NCBI RefSeq assembly: GCF_041537925.1
Contig: NZ_JBGOSH010000013.1
Coordinates: 1-64,000 of the forward strand
DNA: 64,000 nt
Reading direction: 5' to 3'
From: Ruegeria_C sp041537925
GTDB taxonomy: Bacteria; Pseudomonadota; Alphaproteobacteria; Rhodobacterales; Rhodobacteraceae
The position numbers and the translations under genes were made by a program. Position 1 is the first letter of the stretch. Every line of letters starts with the position of its first letter. Shown here piece after piece: positions 1-9,159 of the stretch. The notes beneath the pieces are model-generated. The model made no database searches. It worked only from the letters and a program-made list of their open reading frames with translations, and was not told where the DNA came from.

Positions 1-58
1 GGATGTCTTTGACGACCCGTTCGGCCGCCGGTTTGTCGGTTCCAACTTTCAGTCTCAT
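1..58 (-). CDS. Partial IS3-type transposase OrfA (N-terminus, runs off the window)
   Basis: The first 19 codons of a gene read leftwards off the window edge. The N-terminus MRLKVGTDKPAAERVVKDI resembles the start of OrfA proteins of a common IS3-family group in Alphaproteobacteria (recalled, not searched). An AGGAG-like site lies just upstream in the leftward reading. The sequence from about 59 to 140 would be the IS terminus, probably ending near the TGATCA at 131-136. Only this edge is visible, so intactness cannot be judged. Confidence 0.5.
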   Translation of the reverse strand, partial: MRLKVGTDKPAAERVVKDI

Positions 59-225
59 CTTCACTCCTTGACGGTTCAGATGAGCCAGAAACCTTCCGTT
101 ATGCAAATACTCTAATCAGGCCCAAAGGTGCTGATCACGGACACAACAAGGTCGCCAGAGAGGTACTTTCAACGCAGAGAAACCAAGCGAGTTTCCACAC
201 ACCCTCAGCCCAAAGCGAACGCGTT

Positions 226-2673
226 TCACGGTGCCAGCTCAGCTGCAATCTCGCCAAATCCGGCGTCCCGCAACTGACCTTCCAATCGCGCCAAAATAGT
301 TTTGTCACGAAATAGTTCTTGCCCGCGAAGATAGTCGAATCCCAATGCCGGATCGACTGCAAGCGCCTCACGAATAACCTCTTTTGAGTTTGCAAGATCA
401 CCAGTGGCCACAAGGCTCGCGGCAAGGTAGTACCGTGACCGCCGTGTTTGATGCTGAAGTTGACGGGCCTCGGCGATTATTTGTTTATAGTTTTCAAGCG
501 CATAGTGTGCGGACAAGCGTTCCTCGACGATATAGACCGGGACAAATGGATCGAGCTCTTGCGCATGTTCCAAACGCTCCAAACCCTTTTCTGGGTCACC
601 GCAAAATATATGGATCGCTGCACACCGGCCAATCAAGTACGCATCATGTGGCGCAAGTGAAACCGATAATTCAGCGTGATAGATCGCCTTTTCGTATTCT
701 TCATATTCCAGCCACATCCAACCAAGGATTCTACTAGCTTCAGGATCGTTGGGGTCCGCCAGGTAGGCCTTTAGGACAGAATTATTCGCCTTTTCCTTAT
801 CGAAATCAGGTAGGTCGGACCAGGCGCAGGCCAGCATAGCCCTTGGCCGGTTGAAACTCGGATCTGCTTCGATTGACTTGCTCAACCATTCGACAGCTTT
901 CCTTGAATGCTCCGTTGTGATCCCGCCAAGCCGATGATGCCAAATACCCCGCAGGTAATATTCATAGGCCGTCATGTTTTCCGGGCGTTTGAGACGCGCC
1001 GCCTCGATTTCACGTCTCTCGATTTTTCCCGCGATCCGAGCAACCACCTTCGCCACGACGTCGTCGAGAATGTCGAGCAAATCAGAAAAACCGACCGAAA
1101 ATTGCTCGGACCAAATTACCCTGCCGGTATCCGTCTCAGACAGCGAGAAGTTCAGGCGCGCATCGTCCCCCATCTTTCGGAATGAACCTGAAAGGACGAA
1201 GCCGACACCCAACTCTTTGCCGATCTCGACCGCGTCGTGGTCACCGATCGCAAAAAGTGTCGTGCGCGAGCTGACGTTCACCCGATGCGTTCGACTCAAC
1301 TCTAGTATCAAATCCTCAGTCAACCCCTCGGACCAAATTTCATCATCTGATCCCGATGGCCCAATAAATTTGATCGGCGCCACTGCTAGCGAGCAACTTC
1401 GTTTGGGCATCTCGGCGGAGTCGTTTGCATAAACCGCCAAGAACGGCTGCCGGATCATGGGCCTTTCGATGCGGTAAAGTGTCAGTCCGAGCCGCGTATT
1501 CTCGGGCGCAACCTCTTCGAAAAAGTAAGGAGAATTTCGGCGAACGATCCCGAACAAACGGGCGCTTACTTGAATTTCGCCCGCAGGTGTCACCGATAGG
1601 GCCTCTTCAAGCTCTGCAAGATCGCCCGACGAGTAGGCCACACCTGGTTCATCGGTTTTGCCCTGGTGAATTGCAAACGCGGCTTTGTTAGCGGCTTTGC
1701 CACTATTGTCACGCGATTTAGATCGCGCATCAACGCATGCACGCATAGCGGCTTCTGCCGTCTCGAATGCAAACCAAATGTTGCTGTCTGGGAGTTGTAG
1801 CTGCGACCCGTTCCACTTTGAAAATGCCTCTTGGATTGTCGGGGCCTGGTCTGGCTCCGTGCGCACCAAGACCATGAACGATTTGGTAGCCAACCCTAAA
1901 TCCAACGACCGGCCTGGTACAGCATTTCTGCGCCGCCGCGCTTCCTCCCAAAGGGATATGGTCTGAGCATCAGGCGCGACGTCGAGGTGCTGGTTCAAAA
2001 GCGTGCGGCATTTTTCGAATTGCCGAATTGCGGCATCAAATTTGCCCCGCACTATCTGCAACCTTATTAATCCGCGATGCGCATTTTCGTCCGTCGGTAT
2101 TTGCCGCAACAGCATCCCCAAACGCGCTGCCGCAAGATCGAAGCGCTGTTCTGCTTCGGCCTCATCTGCAAGTTCTCGCAGTCGAACCGAGACCTGATCG
2201 CGCATGCGTTCGCGTTCGACCGACAGCCAAGTGTCGAATTCCGCGTCGCCCAATGACATGCCTTCTAGGAATTCAAGGCTTTGGTCCTGATCCTGTTTAA
2301 CGACCTCAGAAAGCAATGCGTCAATTTGATCGCAGTCCAAGTGCAGGCTGCTCGTTCGAACCATTACTGACTCGGATGTGGTGGCGAGAACCATTTCGGC
2401 AAGGTCATCAAGTGCCGACCGCAAAACCGCGAGCGCCTGGCGCAGGCTGGAACGCGCCTGTGTTTCGGATCGATCACCCCAAAACATCCCGATGAGCGTT
2501 TGTCTAGGCACCGCCACGTCACTTCGCGTCACAAGATAGGCAAACATAGCCCGGACTTTGCGCGGCAGTTCTATTTCTTCGGCATTATCGCGTGTTACTT
2601 TCATCGGCCCCAAGAGCCGGACAAAAACAAGCTGCGCCTCGGAGGCCGCTGAGTTGATTTCTTGGTCGGGCAT
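226..2673 (-). CDS. SARP-like transcriptional regulator (wHTH-BTAD-TolB-TPR)
   Basis: A predicted cytoplasmic regulator of about 815 residues. An OmpR/SARP-type winged helix (about 15-110) is followed by a helical BTAD domain (about 120-255). Next comes a region like a degraded nucleotide-cyclase fold (about 270-415), then a TolB/FlgO-like domain starting near SLAVAPIKF (about 430-550), then TPR-like helices to the end. This order is known from large multidomain regulators in Alphaproteobacteria; its targets are unknown. The ATG at 2671-2673 is preferred over an upstream TTG because AAGGAG at 2683-2688 sits 9 nt before it. The small gene at 2756-3016 lies upstream on the same strand. No receiver or kinase domain is visible, so any signal is probably sensed through the TolB/TPR half (inference). 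Confidence 0.8.
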   Translation of the reverse strand: MPDQEINSAASEAQLVFVRLLGPMKVTRDNAEEIELPRKVRAMFAYLVTRSDVAVPRQTLIGMFWGDRSETQARSSLRQALAVLRSALDDLAEMVLATTSESVMVRTSSLHLDCDQIDALLSEVVKQDQDQSLEFLEGMSLGDAEFDTWLSVERERMRDQVSVRLRELADEAEAEQRFDLAAARLGMLLRQIPTDENAHRGLIRLQIVRGKFDAAIRQFEKCRTLLNQHLDVAPDAQTISLWEEARRRRNAVPGRSLDLGLATKSFMVLVRTEPDQAPTIQEAFSKWNGSQLQLPDSNIWFAFETAEAAMRACVDARSKSRDNSGKAANKAAFAIHQGKTDEPGVAYSSGDLAELEEALSVTPAGEIQVSARLFGIVRRNSPYFFEEVAPENTRLGLTLYRIERPMIRQPFLAVYANDSAEMPKRSCSLAVAPIKFIGPSGSDDEIWSEGLTEDLILELSRTHRVNVSSRTTLFAIGDHDAVEIGKELGVGFVLSGSFRKMGDDARLNFSLSETDTGRVIWSEQFSVGFSDLLDILDDVVAKVVARIAGKIERREIEAARLKRPENMTAYEYYLRGIWHHRLGGITTEHSRKAVEWLSKSIEADPSFNRPRAMLACAWSDLPDFDKEKANNSVLKAYLADPNDPEASRILGWMWLEYEEYEKAIYHAELSVSLAPHDAYLIGRCAAIHIFCGDPEKGLERLEHAQELDPFVPVYIVEERLSAHYALENYKQIIAEARQLQHQTRRSRYYLAASLVATGDLANSKEVIREALAVDPALGFDYLRGQELFRDKTILARLEGQLRDAGFGEIAAELAP

Positions 2674-2755
2674 CAAAAAACGCTCCTTCGAACTCAACCG
2701 AAAGTTAGCTCATGCGATCCCGCCCGTCCAATCCGGGCGAAAACGGCCAAGGCCG

Positions 2756-3016
2756 TCATTCGGCAGGTGTCATTGGATTTGGAGCTGACGGCGCGATTGT
2801 CTTTGTGGGCGCATGGGCTCCTAACCGCAACGCAAGCAATTTTTTGACCGCACTCAAAAGCGTCGGAAGCCTTGTTTGCCACCGTCTCTGCGACAGCACG
2901 TCGGCGCGCAACTCGTCCATACTCAAAGCATCCATTTCAAACAATGCCGGCGTTATGCCCGCGCGAAGATGCCTTGTGCGAACGCGACTAAGTTCTTTGT
3001 GGGTGTCATAGAGCAT
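2756..3016 (-). CDS. Small hypothetical protein, 86 aa
   Basis: I do not recognise this protein. It is supported by an excellent ribosome binding site, AAGGAGG at 3025-3031, 8 nt before the ATG. It is rich in Leu and Arg, with a helical middle (MDELRADVLSQRR, then LLSAVKKLLALRLG) and a Pro/Thr-rich tail. It has no signal peptide and no clear transmembrane segment. It lies 82 bp upstream of the SARP-like gene on the same strand and could be co-transcribed with it. Confidence 0.55.
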   Translation of the reverse strand: MLYDTHKELSRVRTRHLRAGITPALFEMDALSMDELRADVLSQRRWQTRLPTLLSAVKKLLALRLGAHAPTKTIAPSAPNPMTPAE

Positions 3017-3539
3017 TTGTTCGGCCTCCTTGGTTTCCCAACTTGAGAGAACATTGCCGGGCAGGTGTTAGGTCGCAGTACAGAGGGCCGTTATTTTCCC
3101 GTTATTTCATGCAAGGGTGAATGTCCGTATCGTCTCGCGATATGTGAGTTCGACAGGCCTCCTATCTCGCCGGTGCAGCGAATGTCGGCAAAGCGGGCTG
3201 CGCCCGCAGCATCTCGGTTGGCTGCTGGATGTCGGCTGTGGGCCGTCTTGATACATGTGAATAACATCTGCCGCCCGGATGCCGCGCTCGGTCCGATGGC
3301 CGTGGCGAGCCCACAGCAAAAGTGTTGAATTCTCGCTGCGTGCGCTCGCGGCAGGAAATTCGTCGCAGATGCGAGAATTTCAGCGCCGCCACGTGGCGGC
3401 CGGACTGGCCGTTCGAGCTGGCCGCAGCAAGCGTTCGCACTCGAACTCACAGGTGGCGGACAAAGCCGATCTCGGCACGCCCTCAATCTCGCCAAATGGA
3501 TGGTTCTATGGGGCGGTTACCTTTTCTAGAAGACAGATC
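3017..3539. other. Gene-free stretch, no feature recognised
   Basis: About 520 bp between the small hypothetical gene and the DoxX-like gene. Open frames exist on both strands, but their products are low-complexity (Arg/Ala/Pro/His-rich), without a ribosome binding site or family resemblance. I see no RNA gene or strong terminator. Confidence 0.4.
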
Positions 3540-3995
3540 CTAATACCACCAACGGGCGCCTGCGTGCCGCCGCAGCCAGCCTCCGATGCTGAAGTGATCG
3601 CGGTGAATCAGGAGCAGAAGCGCGACGAATGCGGCCATCGCCGCAAGAGCGATCACTGGGTTTCGGTTGATTGGAAAGCCGCGGTCGTTCAGAGCAAAGG
3701 GATCTAGGTAACGCTCCCATTGTCGGGTGATGGTAAAGAAATGCATCGCCGCAAGACTGCCATAGCTGAAAACACGAAAAACGCCCAGTGCTGCCAACAC
3801 ACAAAGTGCAATTTGAACGCCTCCCACGGCGTATATCTGGGCAAAGGACATCTCGATCCCGTCGATATTCTTGGCCAGGTTTTGATATTGCTGGGGCGTA
3901 ATGATCTTGTGGACGGCCCAGAGAAACATGAACCACACGAGCCCTATGCGCAGGATAAAGACGGCGGCGGCGTCTTTGCGGTCATAAAACGTCAT
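3540..3995 (-). CDS. DoxX-like small membrane protein
   Basis: A 151-residue integral membrane protein with about four hydrophobic segments: FILRIGLVWFMFLWAV, then FAQIYAVGGVQIALCVLAA, one around FSYGSLAAMHFF, and AALAAMAAFVALLLLI-like residues near the C-terminus. Size and layout suggest the DoxX/DoxD-like group, whose molecular function is mostly unproven. The ATG at 3993-3995 is chosen because AGGAG lies 6 nt upstream and because the longer open frame adds a non-hydrophobic, Arg/His-rich leader of about 55 residues that looks untranslated. The MarR gene lies to the right on the same strand. Without an alignment the DoxX call stays tentative. Confidence 0.6.
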   Translation of the reverse strand: MTFYDRKDAAAVFILRIGLVWFMFLWAVHKIITPQQYQNLAKNIDGIEMSFAQIYAVGGVQIALCVLAALGVFRVFSYGSLAAMHFFTITRQWERYLDPFALNDRGFPINRNPVIALAAMAAFVALLLLIHRDHFSIGGWLRRHAGARWWY

Positions 3996-4367
3996 GATCA
4001 CTCCTGCACTTGCAAAACTATGAAGCGACAGACCGTAGGCAGAGGCCATCCGAAATCGTCGCGGCAACAACAGATGGCACGCTGGAATGATTGGCGCAAT
4101 GAACGAGCGCTTCCGACCATATCTATTGTCGGTGGTCGTAAGGGAAAAAAGGTCCGCCATGGGCTCAGAACCATCGAATGCCAGCGCAGAATGCGTCGAC
4201 CTTCAGACCTCCCTGGAGCGGGCGTTCGCGAACAGGGCCATACTCTTGATTCTACGCCGTTTGGTTCGATCCGCAGTCATTCGCAGTTCAGCAGCCGTAG
4301 TTCGTGTCACCGGCAGCGAAATCGGGCTCTGAGCCCAGAATGACCGATGCCGCACTCTGTATGAGCG
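3996..4367. other. Gene-free stretch, no feature recognised
   Basis: About 370 bp between the DoxX-like gene and the marR gene. Both strands contain short open frames with no plausible ribosome binding site and no recognisable family. The right part lies just downstream of the marR stop and probably holds its 3' untranslated region. Confidence 0.35.
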
Positions 4368-4856
4368 TCAGCTTTGGGTCGGGCTCTGATCTTGTCGCGT
4401 TGAGGCTTCTTCGAGACGTGTCTTAAGATGGCCAACAACATTTTGCGCTGTCGCAATATCATCTGGCGACAGGCCTTCCGAGAGTTCATTCACCCATGGA
4501 ATTTGCCGCGCATTCGCGGCTTCGTACAGCTTCCTTCCCTTTTGGGTCAGAACAACAAGATGCGCGCGTTTGTGTTGCGGGTTTGGCTGAAACTCGACGA
4601 CGCCCTCTCTTTTCAACTCGTTGACAATCCGTTGAACGCCCTGCCGGTGAACACCCATGGTCCGTGCATGCCAGGCAACGGATTCCGGTCGATCAGAATA
4701 GGCAATGGCGCCAAGGATCTGCCATCGGGCACTTGTCAGGCCGAGTTCTAACACGAGGCGATCACCGGCAAGCTGCAGTCGACCGTTCAGCCGAAACACA
4801 TCGAGTATCAGCGCTGTCACGGCTTCTCCATCCTCGGTCCTTCGTTCATCCGACAT
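4368..4856 (-). CDS. MarR-family transcriptional regulator
   Basis: A 162-residue protein of normal MarR length. A dimerisation helix is followed by a winged helix: TSARWQILGAIAYSDRPESV, then VHRQGVQRIVNELKREGVVE as recognition helix, then a wing ending in RAHLVVLTQKG. The C-terminal helices complete the dimer interface. It is divergent from the monooxygenase gene at 4960 with about 100 bp between the start codons, and a palindrome (4876-4891) lies in that interval. MarR proteins usually repress the divergent gene and are released by phenolic or oxidised ligands; that the ABM and membrane-protein genes are its targets is inferred. Confidence 0.88.
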   Translation of the reverse strand: MSDERRTEDGEAVTALILDVFRLNGRLQLAGDRLVLELGLTSARWQILGAIAYSDRPESVAWHARTMGVHRQGVQRIVNELKREGVVEFQPNPQHKRAHLVVLTQKGRKLYEAANARQIPWVNELSEGLSPDDIATAQNVVGHLKTRLEEASTRQDQSPTQS

Positions 4857-4875
4857 GTCGATCCCTTATTTTATT

Positions 4876-4891
4876 TGACAACATATTGTCA
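4876..4891. promoter_or_regulatory. Probable MarR operator in a divergent promoter
   Basis: TGACAACATATTGTCA has inverted arms TGACAA/TTGTCA around CATA, 16 bp in all. A second half-site TGACAA lies at 4915-4920. Size and position between marR and the monooxygenase gene fit a MarR dimer site that would also autoregulate marR. Binding is inferred. Confidence 0.6.
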
Positions 4892-4959
4892 TTGTGCTTG
4901 ATGCCTCCCAAATATGACAACGTGACACCAAACTGAAATGACTTTCAAGGAGTAACGAA

Positions 4960-5328
4960 ATGGTCAGTTTCAAACCCCTCGACCTCGAGTTTCCCATTGA
5001 ACGGCAATTGGGCATCGATGCCGGACCCGTCGTGCTCGTCAATCTCTTCACAGTCGATCCCGTTGACCAAGACGCCTTGGTAGAAGCCTGGAAAAGCGAT
5101 GCCCAATGGATGAAAAAGCAGCTGGGTTACATCAGCACTCAACTGCATAAAGCCGTTGGCGACGGCAGCATGTACCTGAACTACGCGGTCTGGGAGTCTG
5201 TTGCAGACTTCCGCGCCGCGTTTTCAAACCCCGAGTTTCAGCAGCAGCTCAGCCACTATCCCTCAAGCGCTGTGACAGCACCCCACCTGTTCGAGAAGAT
5301 TGCCGTGCCGAATTGCTGCACGGCCTGA
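4960..5328 (+). CDS. Antibiotic-biosynthesis-monooxygenase (ABM) domain protein
   Basis: A 122-residue protein with a single ferredoxin-like ABM domain. The pattern VVLVNLFTVDP ... LVEAWKSDAQWMKKQLGYISTQLHKA ... LNYAVWESVADFRAAFSNPEF is characteristic. Family members are small cofactor-free oxygenases or quinol monooxygenases that dimerise, and many have only a detoxifying or unknown role. AAGGAG precedes the ATG. It is first in a probable two-gene unit with the membrane protein at 5366 (37 bp gap) and is divergent from marR. This suggests an inducible response to a phenolic or quinone-like compound (inference). Confidence 0.8.
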   Translation: MVSFKPLDLEFPIERQLGIDAGPVVLVNLFTVDPVDQDALVEAWKSDAQWMKKQLGYISTQLHKAVGDGSMYLNYAVWESVADFRAAFSNPEFQQQLSHYPSSAVTAPHLFEKIAVPNCCTA

Positions 5329-5365
5329 CGAATCCCTTCTAAAAAACCAATTTGAGAGAACCGAA

Positions 5366-5809
5366 ATGAAAATAAAGATTCACGCCATCGCGGGCGGCAT
5401 CGGCTTTGTGATGATCCTCCTATTCTGGACATCAACGGCCACCAGCGAACTCTTTGCGAGCCATGAAACAGTCGCAAACGTCAAGGCATTGATCCTGAAA
5501 GGCATGTTCATTCTCATCCCGGCTATGGCCATTGCTGGCGGATCGGGCATGGCTATGGGCCGGAAGCGCAAGGATGTGCTGACGAGAGCGAAGAAGACCC
5601 GCATGCCTGTCATTGCGCTGAACGGTTTGCTGATCCTCCTACCGGCTGCCTGGTTTCTGGCTGGCAAGGCCGCCGCTGGCGAATTTGATAGCACATTTTA
5701 TACGGTTCAGATGGTTGAGTTGATCGCCGGGGCAGCCAACCTCACCATGATGGGACTGAACATTCGTGATGGCTTGCGAATGACCGGTAAAATTCGGCGG
5801 TCGCGCTGA
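5366..5809 (+). CDS. Four-helix integral membrane protein
   Basis: A 147-residue membrane protein with about four hydrophobic segments: IAGGIGFVMILLFWTST, LILKGMFILIPAMAIAGGSG, VIALNGLLILLPAAWFLAG, and VELIAGAANLTMMGLNI. A short basic loop (GRKRKDVLTRAKKTR) separates the second and third. I recognise it only as a type of small uncharacterised membrane protein common in Alphaproteobacteria. The ATG at 5366 is preferred over an earlier in-frame codon because a purine-rich GAGAGAACC precedes it and the longer N-terminus overlaps the upstream gene. It is probably co-transcribed with the ABM gene under MarR control. Confidence 0.65.
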   Translation: MKIKIHAIAGGIGFVMILLFWTSTATSELFASHETVANVKALILKGMFILIPAMAIAGGSGMAMGRKRKDVLTRAKKTRMPVIALNGLLILLPAAWFLAGKAAAGEFDSTFYTVQMVELIAGAANLTMMGLNIRDGLRMTGKIRRSR

Positions 5810-6023
5810 AGAGGTGGTTCCAACCCAAGCTCTGGCCAATATTGCCGACATTCGAGCAAACGCAGCGAAAGCACGCTTTGTCCGCGTTGTGTGAGTTCAG
5901 GTTCAGCACCGCGAATGACGGCTGTTCATGAACAGAGCAATTCCCGAGCCTTCAGCTCGTGACCGGGCTCTATCCGGACGCCGGCTACATCGGCGCCCGG
6001 GCGGAAACAGGATGACGCATTCT

Positions 6024-6848
6024 GGCTTTGTCGCAAAATTTGGTCGGCAGGTTGCACCTTCGCCCGGTTTAATCCATCTGGTGCTTGGTCTGTAACGCTA
6101 TTTGGGAATGTCCGGTGATCGACTTCAAAGGTGCGCACTACCCAAGATCTGTGATCCTGTTTGCGGTTTATTTCTACGTTCGCTATGGGGTCTCGTACCG
6201 CGACCTGGAAGAGATCATGGCCGAACGTGGTATGTCGGTTGATCATCCTACTCTGAACCGCTAGGTCGTGAAATATTTATCCGAGGCTGCTCGCGTGGCG
6301 CAGAAAAGGAAGGCCAATACGGCTGACTCTTGGCGTATGTATGAGACCATATTAAGGTCCTTGGCGAATGGGTGTACCTGTATCGTGCCGTAGATCGCGA
6401 CGGACAAACCCTTGATTTCATGCTTTCCGAGAAGCGCGCCACCAAGGCTGCAAAGAAATTCTTCGCCAATGCTTTGTGCACCAATGGCCTCCCGAAACGG
6501 ATCACCATTGACAATAGCAGAAGCAACGCGGCCGGGATCAAGGAAGACAACAAGATATTCAAGCGATTGCAGATACCGGTTAAGATCGACACCGTTCGCT
6601 CGAAGTACCTAAACAACATTATCGAGCAGGACCACCGGTTCATCAAGCGGCTCACGAGGCCGATGCTCGGCTTCAAAAGCTACGTCTCAGCAGCAGGGGC
6701 ACTTGCAGGAATCGAGACCGCCAACATGATCCGGAAGGGGCAGCTTGGGCCTTCGACAAACGGATTCCGTCAATTCGCAGAGCTCGCAGGATAAACTCGC
6801 CCAGTCAAAGCGATAGCTTCGAACCACGCTAAAGTTTGCGACAAAGCC
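6024..6848 (+). mobile_element. IS6-family insertion sequence, decayed copy 1
   Basis: The terminal inverted repeats GGCTTTGTCGCAAA (6024-6037) and TTTGCGACAAAGCC (6835-6848) delimit 825 bp, a normal IS6 length. The transposase inside is broken (see next entry). No 8-bp target duplication is visible, so the flanks have rearranged since insertion. Its right end abuts an IS5 relic. Confidence 0.85.
6115..6794 (+). pseudogene. IS6-family transposase, inactivated by a stop and a frameshift
   Basis: The N-terminal half reads IDFKGAHYPRSVILFAVYFY and on to MSVDHPTLNR, then meets TAG at 6262-6264 where IS6 relatives have tryptophan (NRWV). After the WR motif a one-base loss at about 6350 shifts the frame. 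The rest reads from WVYLYRAVDRDGQTLDFML to RKGQLG. The DDE catalytic core is spread over both frames, so the copy cannot make its own transposase. Confidence 0.85.
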
Positions 6849-6911
6849 CGTCGTCTGAAATGACGGGGTATAGGGCGAATTCGCCTCATTCATAATCCGT
6901 GCAACACGGTC
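6849..6911 (+). mobile_element. IS5-family right-end relic
   Basis: These 63 bp match the 3' end of the full IS5 copies in this window: last transposase codons, stop, the noncoding tail and the terminal repeat (AATCCGTGCAACACGGTC, 6894-6911). The rest of the element is missing exactly at the IS6 right end. This suggests that IS6 inserted into, or made an adjacent deletion through, an older IS5 copy. Confidence 0.75.
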
Positions 6912-6932
6912 ACCTGGATCATAAAATGTAAG

Positions 6933-7646
6933 CTACATTCGGCCCGTGAGAATCTTTGCCAAGTCTGGTTCCGCTCTTTGGGTTTGTTCAAGGTCAAGTG
7001 AATTCTGAACATGAAGGATGTGGTGACGTATGGAGTCCTCAGCCGCTTGTGGTTGGCCGTTGGCGATAGCGTCAATGATCGAAGTGTGTTCGTCATCGGG
7101 ACAGGTGGAACCGCGGTTTGAACCGAACAATGCGACAATCAGTGATGTGCGAGTCACCAACTCGCGCAACACGCGGGTCAGGACCGAATTATTATGGCAG
7201 CGCGCCAACTCGACGTGAAACGCTCCGGAAAGTCGGATCATCTCGGTACGGTCGTTGTTCTTTCGCGCAACTTCTTCCTTCTCGACATGCGCGCGCAAGG
7301 ATTGAATACCTTCGTGACTGATGCCGCGTGCCAGTTCCTGCACGATTCCTGTTTCAATCATCAACCGGGCAACAAAGACTTCACGGGCCTCATCAGCACT
7401 AGGGCAGGCGACATAGGCTCCGCGATTCGAACGGAGGTCGACGATCCCCTGACTGCTGAGCAACAGCAAGGCGCGGCGCACACGCATGCGTCCGACACCG
7501 AAAGTTTCGCACAATGCCAGCTCGCTCAGCTTGGTTCTGGGCGCCAACTTTTGTTCCATGACTGCTGAATAAATCCGGTCGACGATCATTTGTTCGTCAG
7601 GATCGGTTCGCAGAGTGTCAAGCTTCTCTTCAGCTTTGTTTTTCAT
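6933..7646 (-). CDS. GntR-family regulator (FCD subfamily)
   Basis: A 237-residue FadR-type regulator. The N-terminal winged helix (about 20-85) includes IVDRIYSAVMEQKLAPRTKL, ELALCETFGVGRMRVRRAL, and the wing LSSQGIVDLRSNRGAYV. The C-terminal all-helical FCD ligand domain (about 95-225) carries the metal-binding His pattern (FHVELARCHNN, then HHILHVQ). The start MKNKAEEK is chosen because the longer frame runs through the operator region and into the divergent gene. It is divergent from the ABC operon at 7877 and, by the usual logic of the family, represses it in response to an imported substrate or metabolite. Confidence 0.85.
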   Translation of the reverse strand: MKNKAEEKLDTLRTDPDEQMIVDRIYSAVMEQKLAPRTKLSELALCETFGVGRMRVRRALLLLSSQGIVDLRSNRGAYVACPSADEAREVFVARLMIETGIVQELARGISHEGIQSLRAHVEKEEVARKNNDRTEMIRLSGAFHVELARCHNNSVLTRVLRELVTRTSLIVALFGSNRGSTCPDDEHTSIIDAIANGQPQAAEDSIRHHILHVQNSLDLEQTQRAEPDLAKILTGRM

Positions 7647-7723
7647 CTCGTTCCATACCGATGGAAATGGCCTGAAAATTGTTAATAGCTGCAAGGTGTT
7701 CTTATGACAATATATCGGATTTG

Positions 7724-7780
7724 TGTTGACAATATCAACAACTGTGCTGGCAAAAAATGTTGACAAAGATTGTTAACAAT
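7724..7780. promoter_or_regulatory. Two palindromes in the gntR/ABC operon divergent promoter
   Basis: The first, 7724-7740, has arms TGTTGA/TCAACA around CAATA. The second, 7769-7780, is the perfect palindrome ATTGTTAACAAT. A TTGACA (7760-7765) that could be a -35 element lies between them. Paired sites flanking a promoter fit repression by the divergent GntR protein (inference). Confidence 0.55.
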
Positions 7781-7876
7781 GCAGAACTTGAGCTGTTCAC
7801 CGGGATTCGACCTGTGAAACAGTCTACCTTTCCAAGCGTCCGAAAGAGGCGCCGAGACCTCAATAGGGAGGAAATA

Positions 7877-9064
7877 ATGAAACGCAGAAACTTGATGAAA
7901 TCATCGGCTGCTTTGGCTCTGGCCGCATCCATCTTTGGATCGGTCGCTTGGGCGGAAAACCCGGTGCTGAAGATAGGCTTTGTCGGAGTTACGTCTGGCC
8001 CGGCTGCGGCCTGGGGCATCTCCAATCAACGCTCGATGGAAGCGCGAGCCGACTGGATCAACGAAACCGGTGGATACAAGATCGGTGACACCGTTTATGA
8101 TATAGAGATTGTGTCTTTCGATGATCAGAAAGACCCCAAGCGGGCAATTGCCGGTATGGAAAAAATGGCGCAAGAGGGCATTCATTACGTGGTAGGGCCC
8201 AATGTGGATGATGGCGCCGCAGCGGTGCGCCCCGTCGCAGAAGCGCAGGGGATCATGTATTTTCCGTATGCCTTCCCAAAAGAGCTTTATACGGCCCCTG
8301 CGTCGAATGCGGTTCTTGGCATGGTCGCAAACTATCAGTCAGGCCCTGCGATCTATAAGTACTTGAAGGACGAAAAGGGTGTAAAAACCGTGGCGTTCGT
8401 TGCCGCGAACGAATCCGATCCGCTGAGCCAACGGGATGGCGGCGTCGCAGCGGCCAAGTCTCTGGGGCTTGAGGTTGTGTCGGACAATGTCACATACCAG
8501 GTGGACACGACAGATTTTACTCCGGTGTTGACCCCCGTCATGCGCACACAACCCGACCTCCTTGTGCTGTCTGGCGTCTCTCCGGCCAACGCGCCACAGC
8601 TGATCCGATCGGCGCGTGAACTTGGGTTCCAGGGCGTCATCTCGACCGAAACCGCGCAGGATGCGACGGTTCTGCGCGAAGGCGCAGGGGATTTGGCCAA
8701 CGGGTTCATTTCTGTCGGTGGTGCCTCAACGCCCGAGATTGCATCCGATGACATGAAGGAGTTCGTCAAGCGATATACCGATTTGTTCGGCGAATATAAT
8801 GACGAGTCTAACACCAAGGTCTATGCGCTTGAATACATTCTGGCGACGCTTAATGCCAACCCAGCCGGTATTGACGACGTCGCTGCGTTTCAGACGACCA
8901 TGGATACGTTCGAAGCGCCCAATCCCTTTATGAAGGGCGATGCCAAGATGCGGTATGTGGGTTCAACTTCGTTCGGGCAAAAGCGTCAGATCGCCGTTCC
9001 GCTGGTGGTGAATGTTTATCAGGACGGTGCGTTTGAAACGCTCTTCGTCGCCGAAGTCGACTGA
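7877..9064 (+). CDS. LivJ/UrtA-type ABC substrate-binding protein
   Basis: A 395-residue periplasmic binding protein of the type I branched-chain amino acid/amide fold (Peripla_BP_6). A signal peptide (MKRRNLMKSSAALALAAS ... VAWA, cleavage near residue 26) precedes VLKIGFVGVTSGPAAAWGIS, where this family begins its first lobe. GGAGG lies 6 nt before the ATG at 7877; an upstream in-frame ATG would put the signal peptide internally and is rejected. It heads the operon SBP-permease-permease-ATPase-ATPase-racemase. The racemase at the end suggests hydantoins, D/L amino acid derivatives or amides rather than plain leucine as ligand, but this is inferred from context only. Confidence 0.88.
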   Translation: MKRRNLMKSSAALALAASIFGSVAWAENPVLKIGFVGVTSGPAAAWGISNQRSMEARADWINETGGYKIGDTVYDIEIVSFDDQKDPKRAIAGMEKMAQEGIHYVVGPNVDDGAAAVRPVAEAQGIMYFPYAFPKELYTAPASNAVLGMVANYQSGPAIYKYLKDEKGVKTVAFVAANESDPLSQRDGGVAAAKSLGLEVVSDNVTYQVDTTDFTPVLTPVMRTQPDLLVLSGVSPANAPQLIRSARELGFQGVISTETAQDATVLREGAGDLANGFISVGGASTPEIASDDMKEFVKRYTDLFGEYNDESNTKVYALEYILATLNANPAGIDDVAAFQTTMDTFEAPNPFMKGDAKMRYVGSTSFGQKRQIAVPLVVNVYQDGAFETLFVAEVD

Positions 9065-9110
9065 GGCAATACACTCAATCAAGGCGACAGCCTACCGAGC
9101 CACCTACTCA

Positions 9111-9133
9111 CCCGGGCTGACAATCAGCCCGGG
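9111..9133 (+). terminator. Intercistronic hairpin after the binding-protein gene
   Basis: CCCGGGCTGA (9111-9120) and TCAGCCCGGG (9124-9133) form a perfect 10-bp stem with a 3-nt loop and no T-run. Such hairpins between a binding-protein gene and its permease genes usually stabilise the upstream mRNA or partly terminate, giving more binding protein than membrane complex. Confidence 0.7.
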
Positions 9134-9159
9134 ACACCCGAACCTTACGCGGGACACTC

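Noticed and set aside
3091..3495. 134-codon frame on the minus strand
   Set aside because: Product is low-complexity (Arg/Ala/His/Pro), with no ribosome site and no recognised family.
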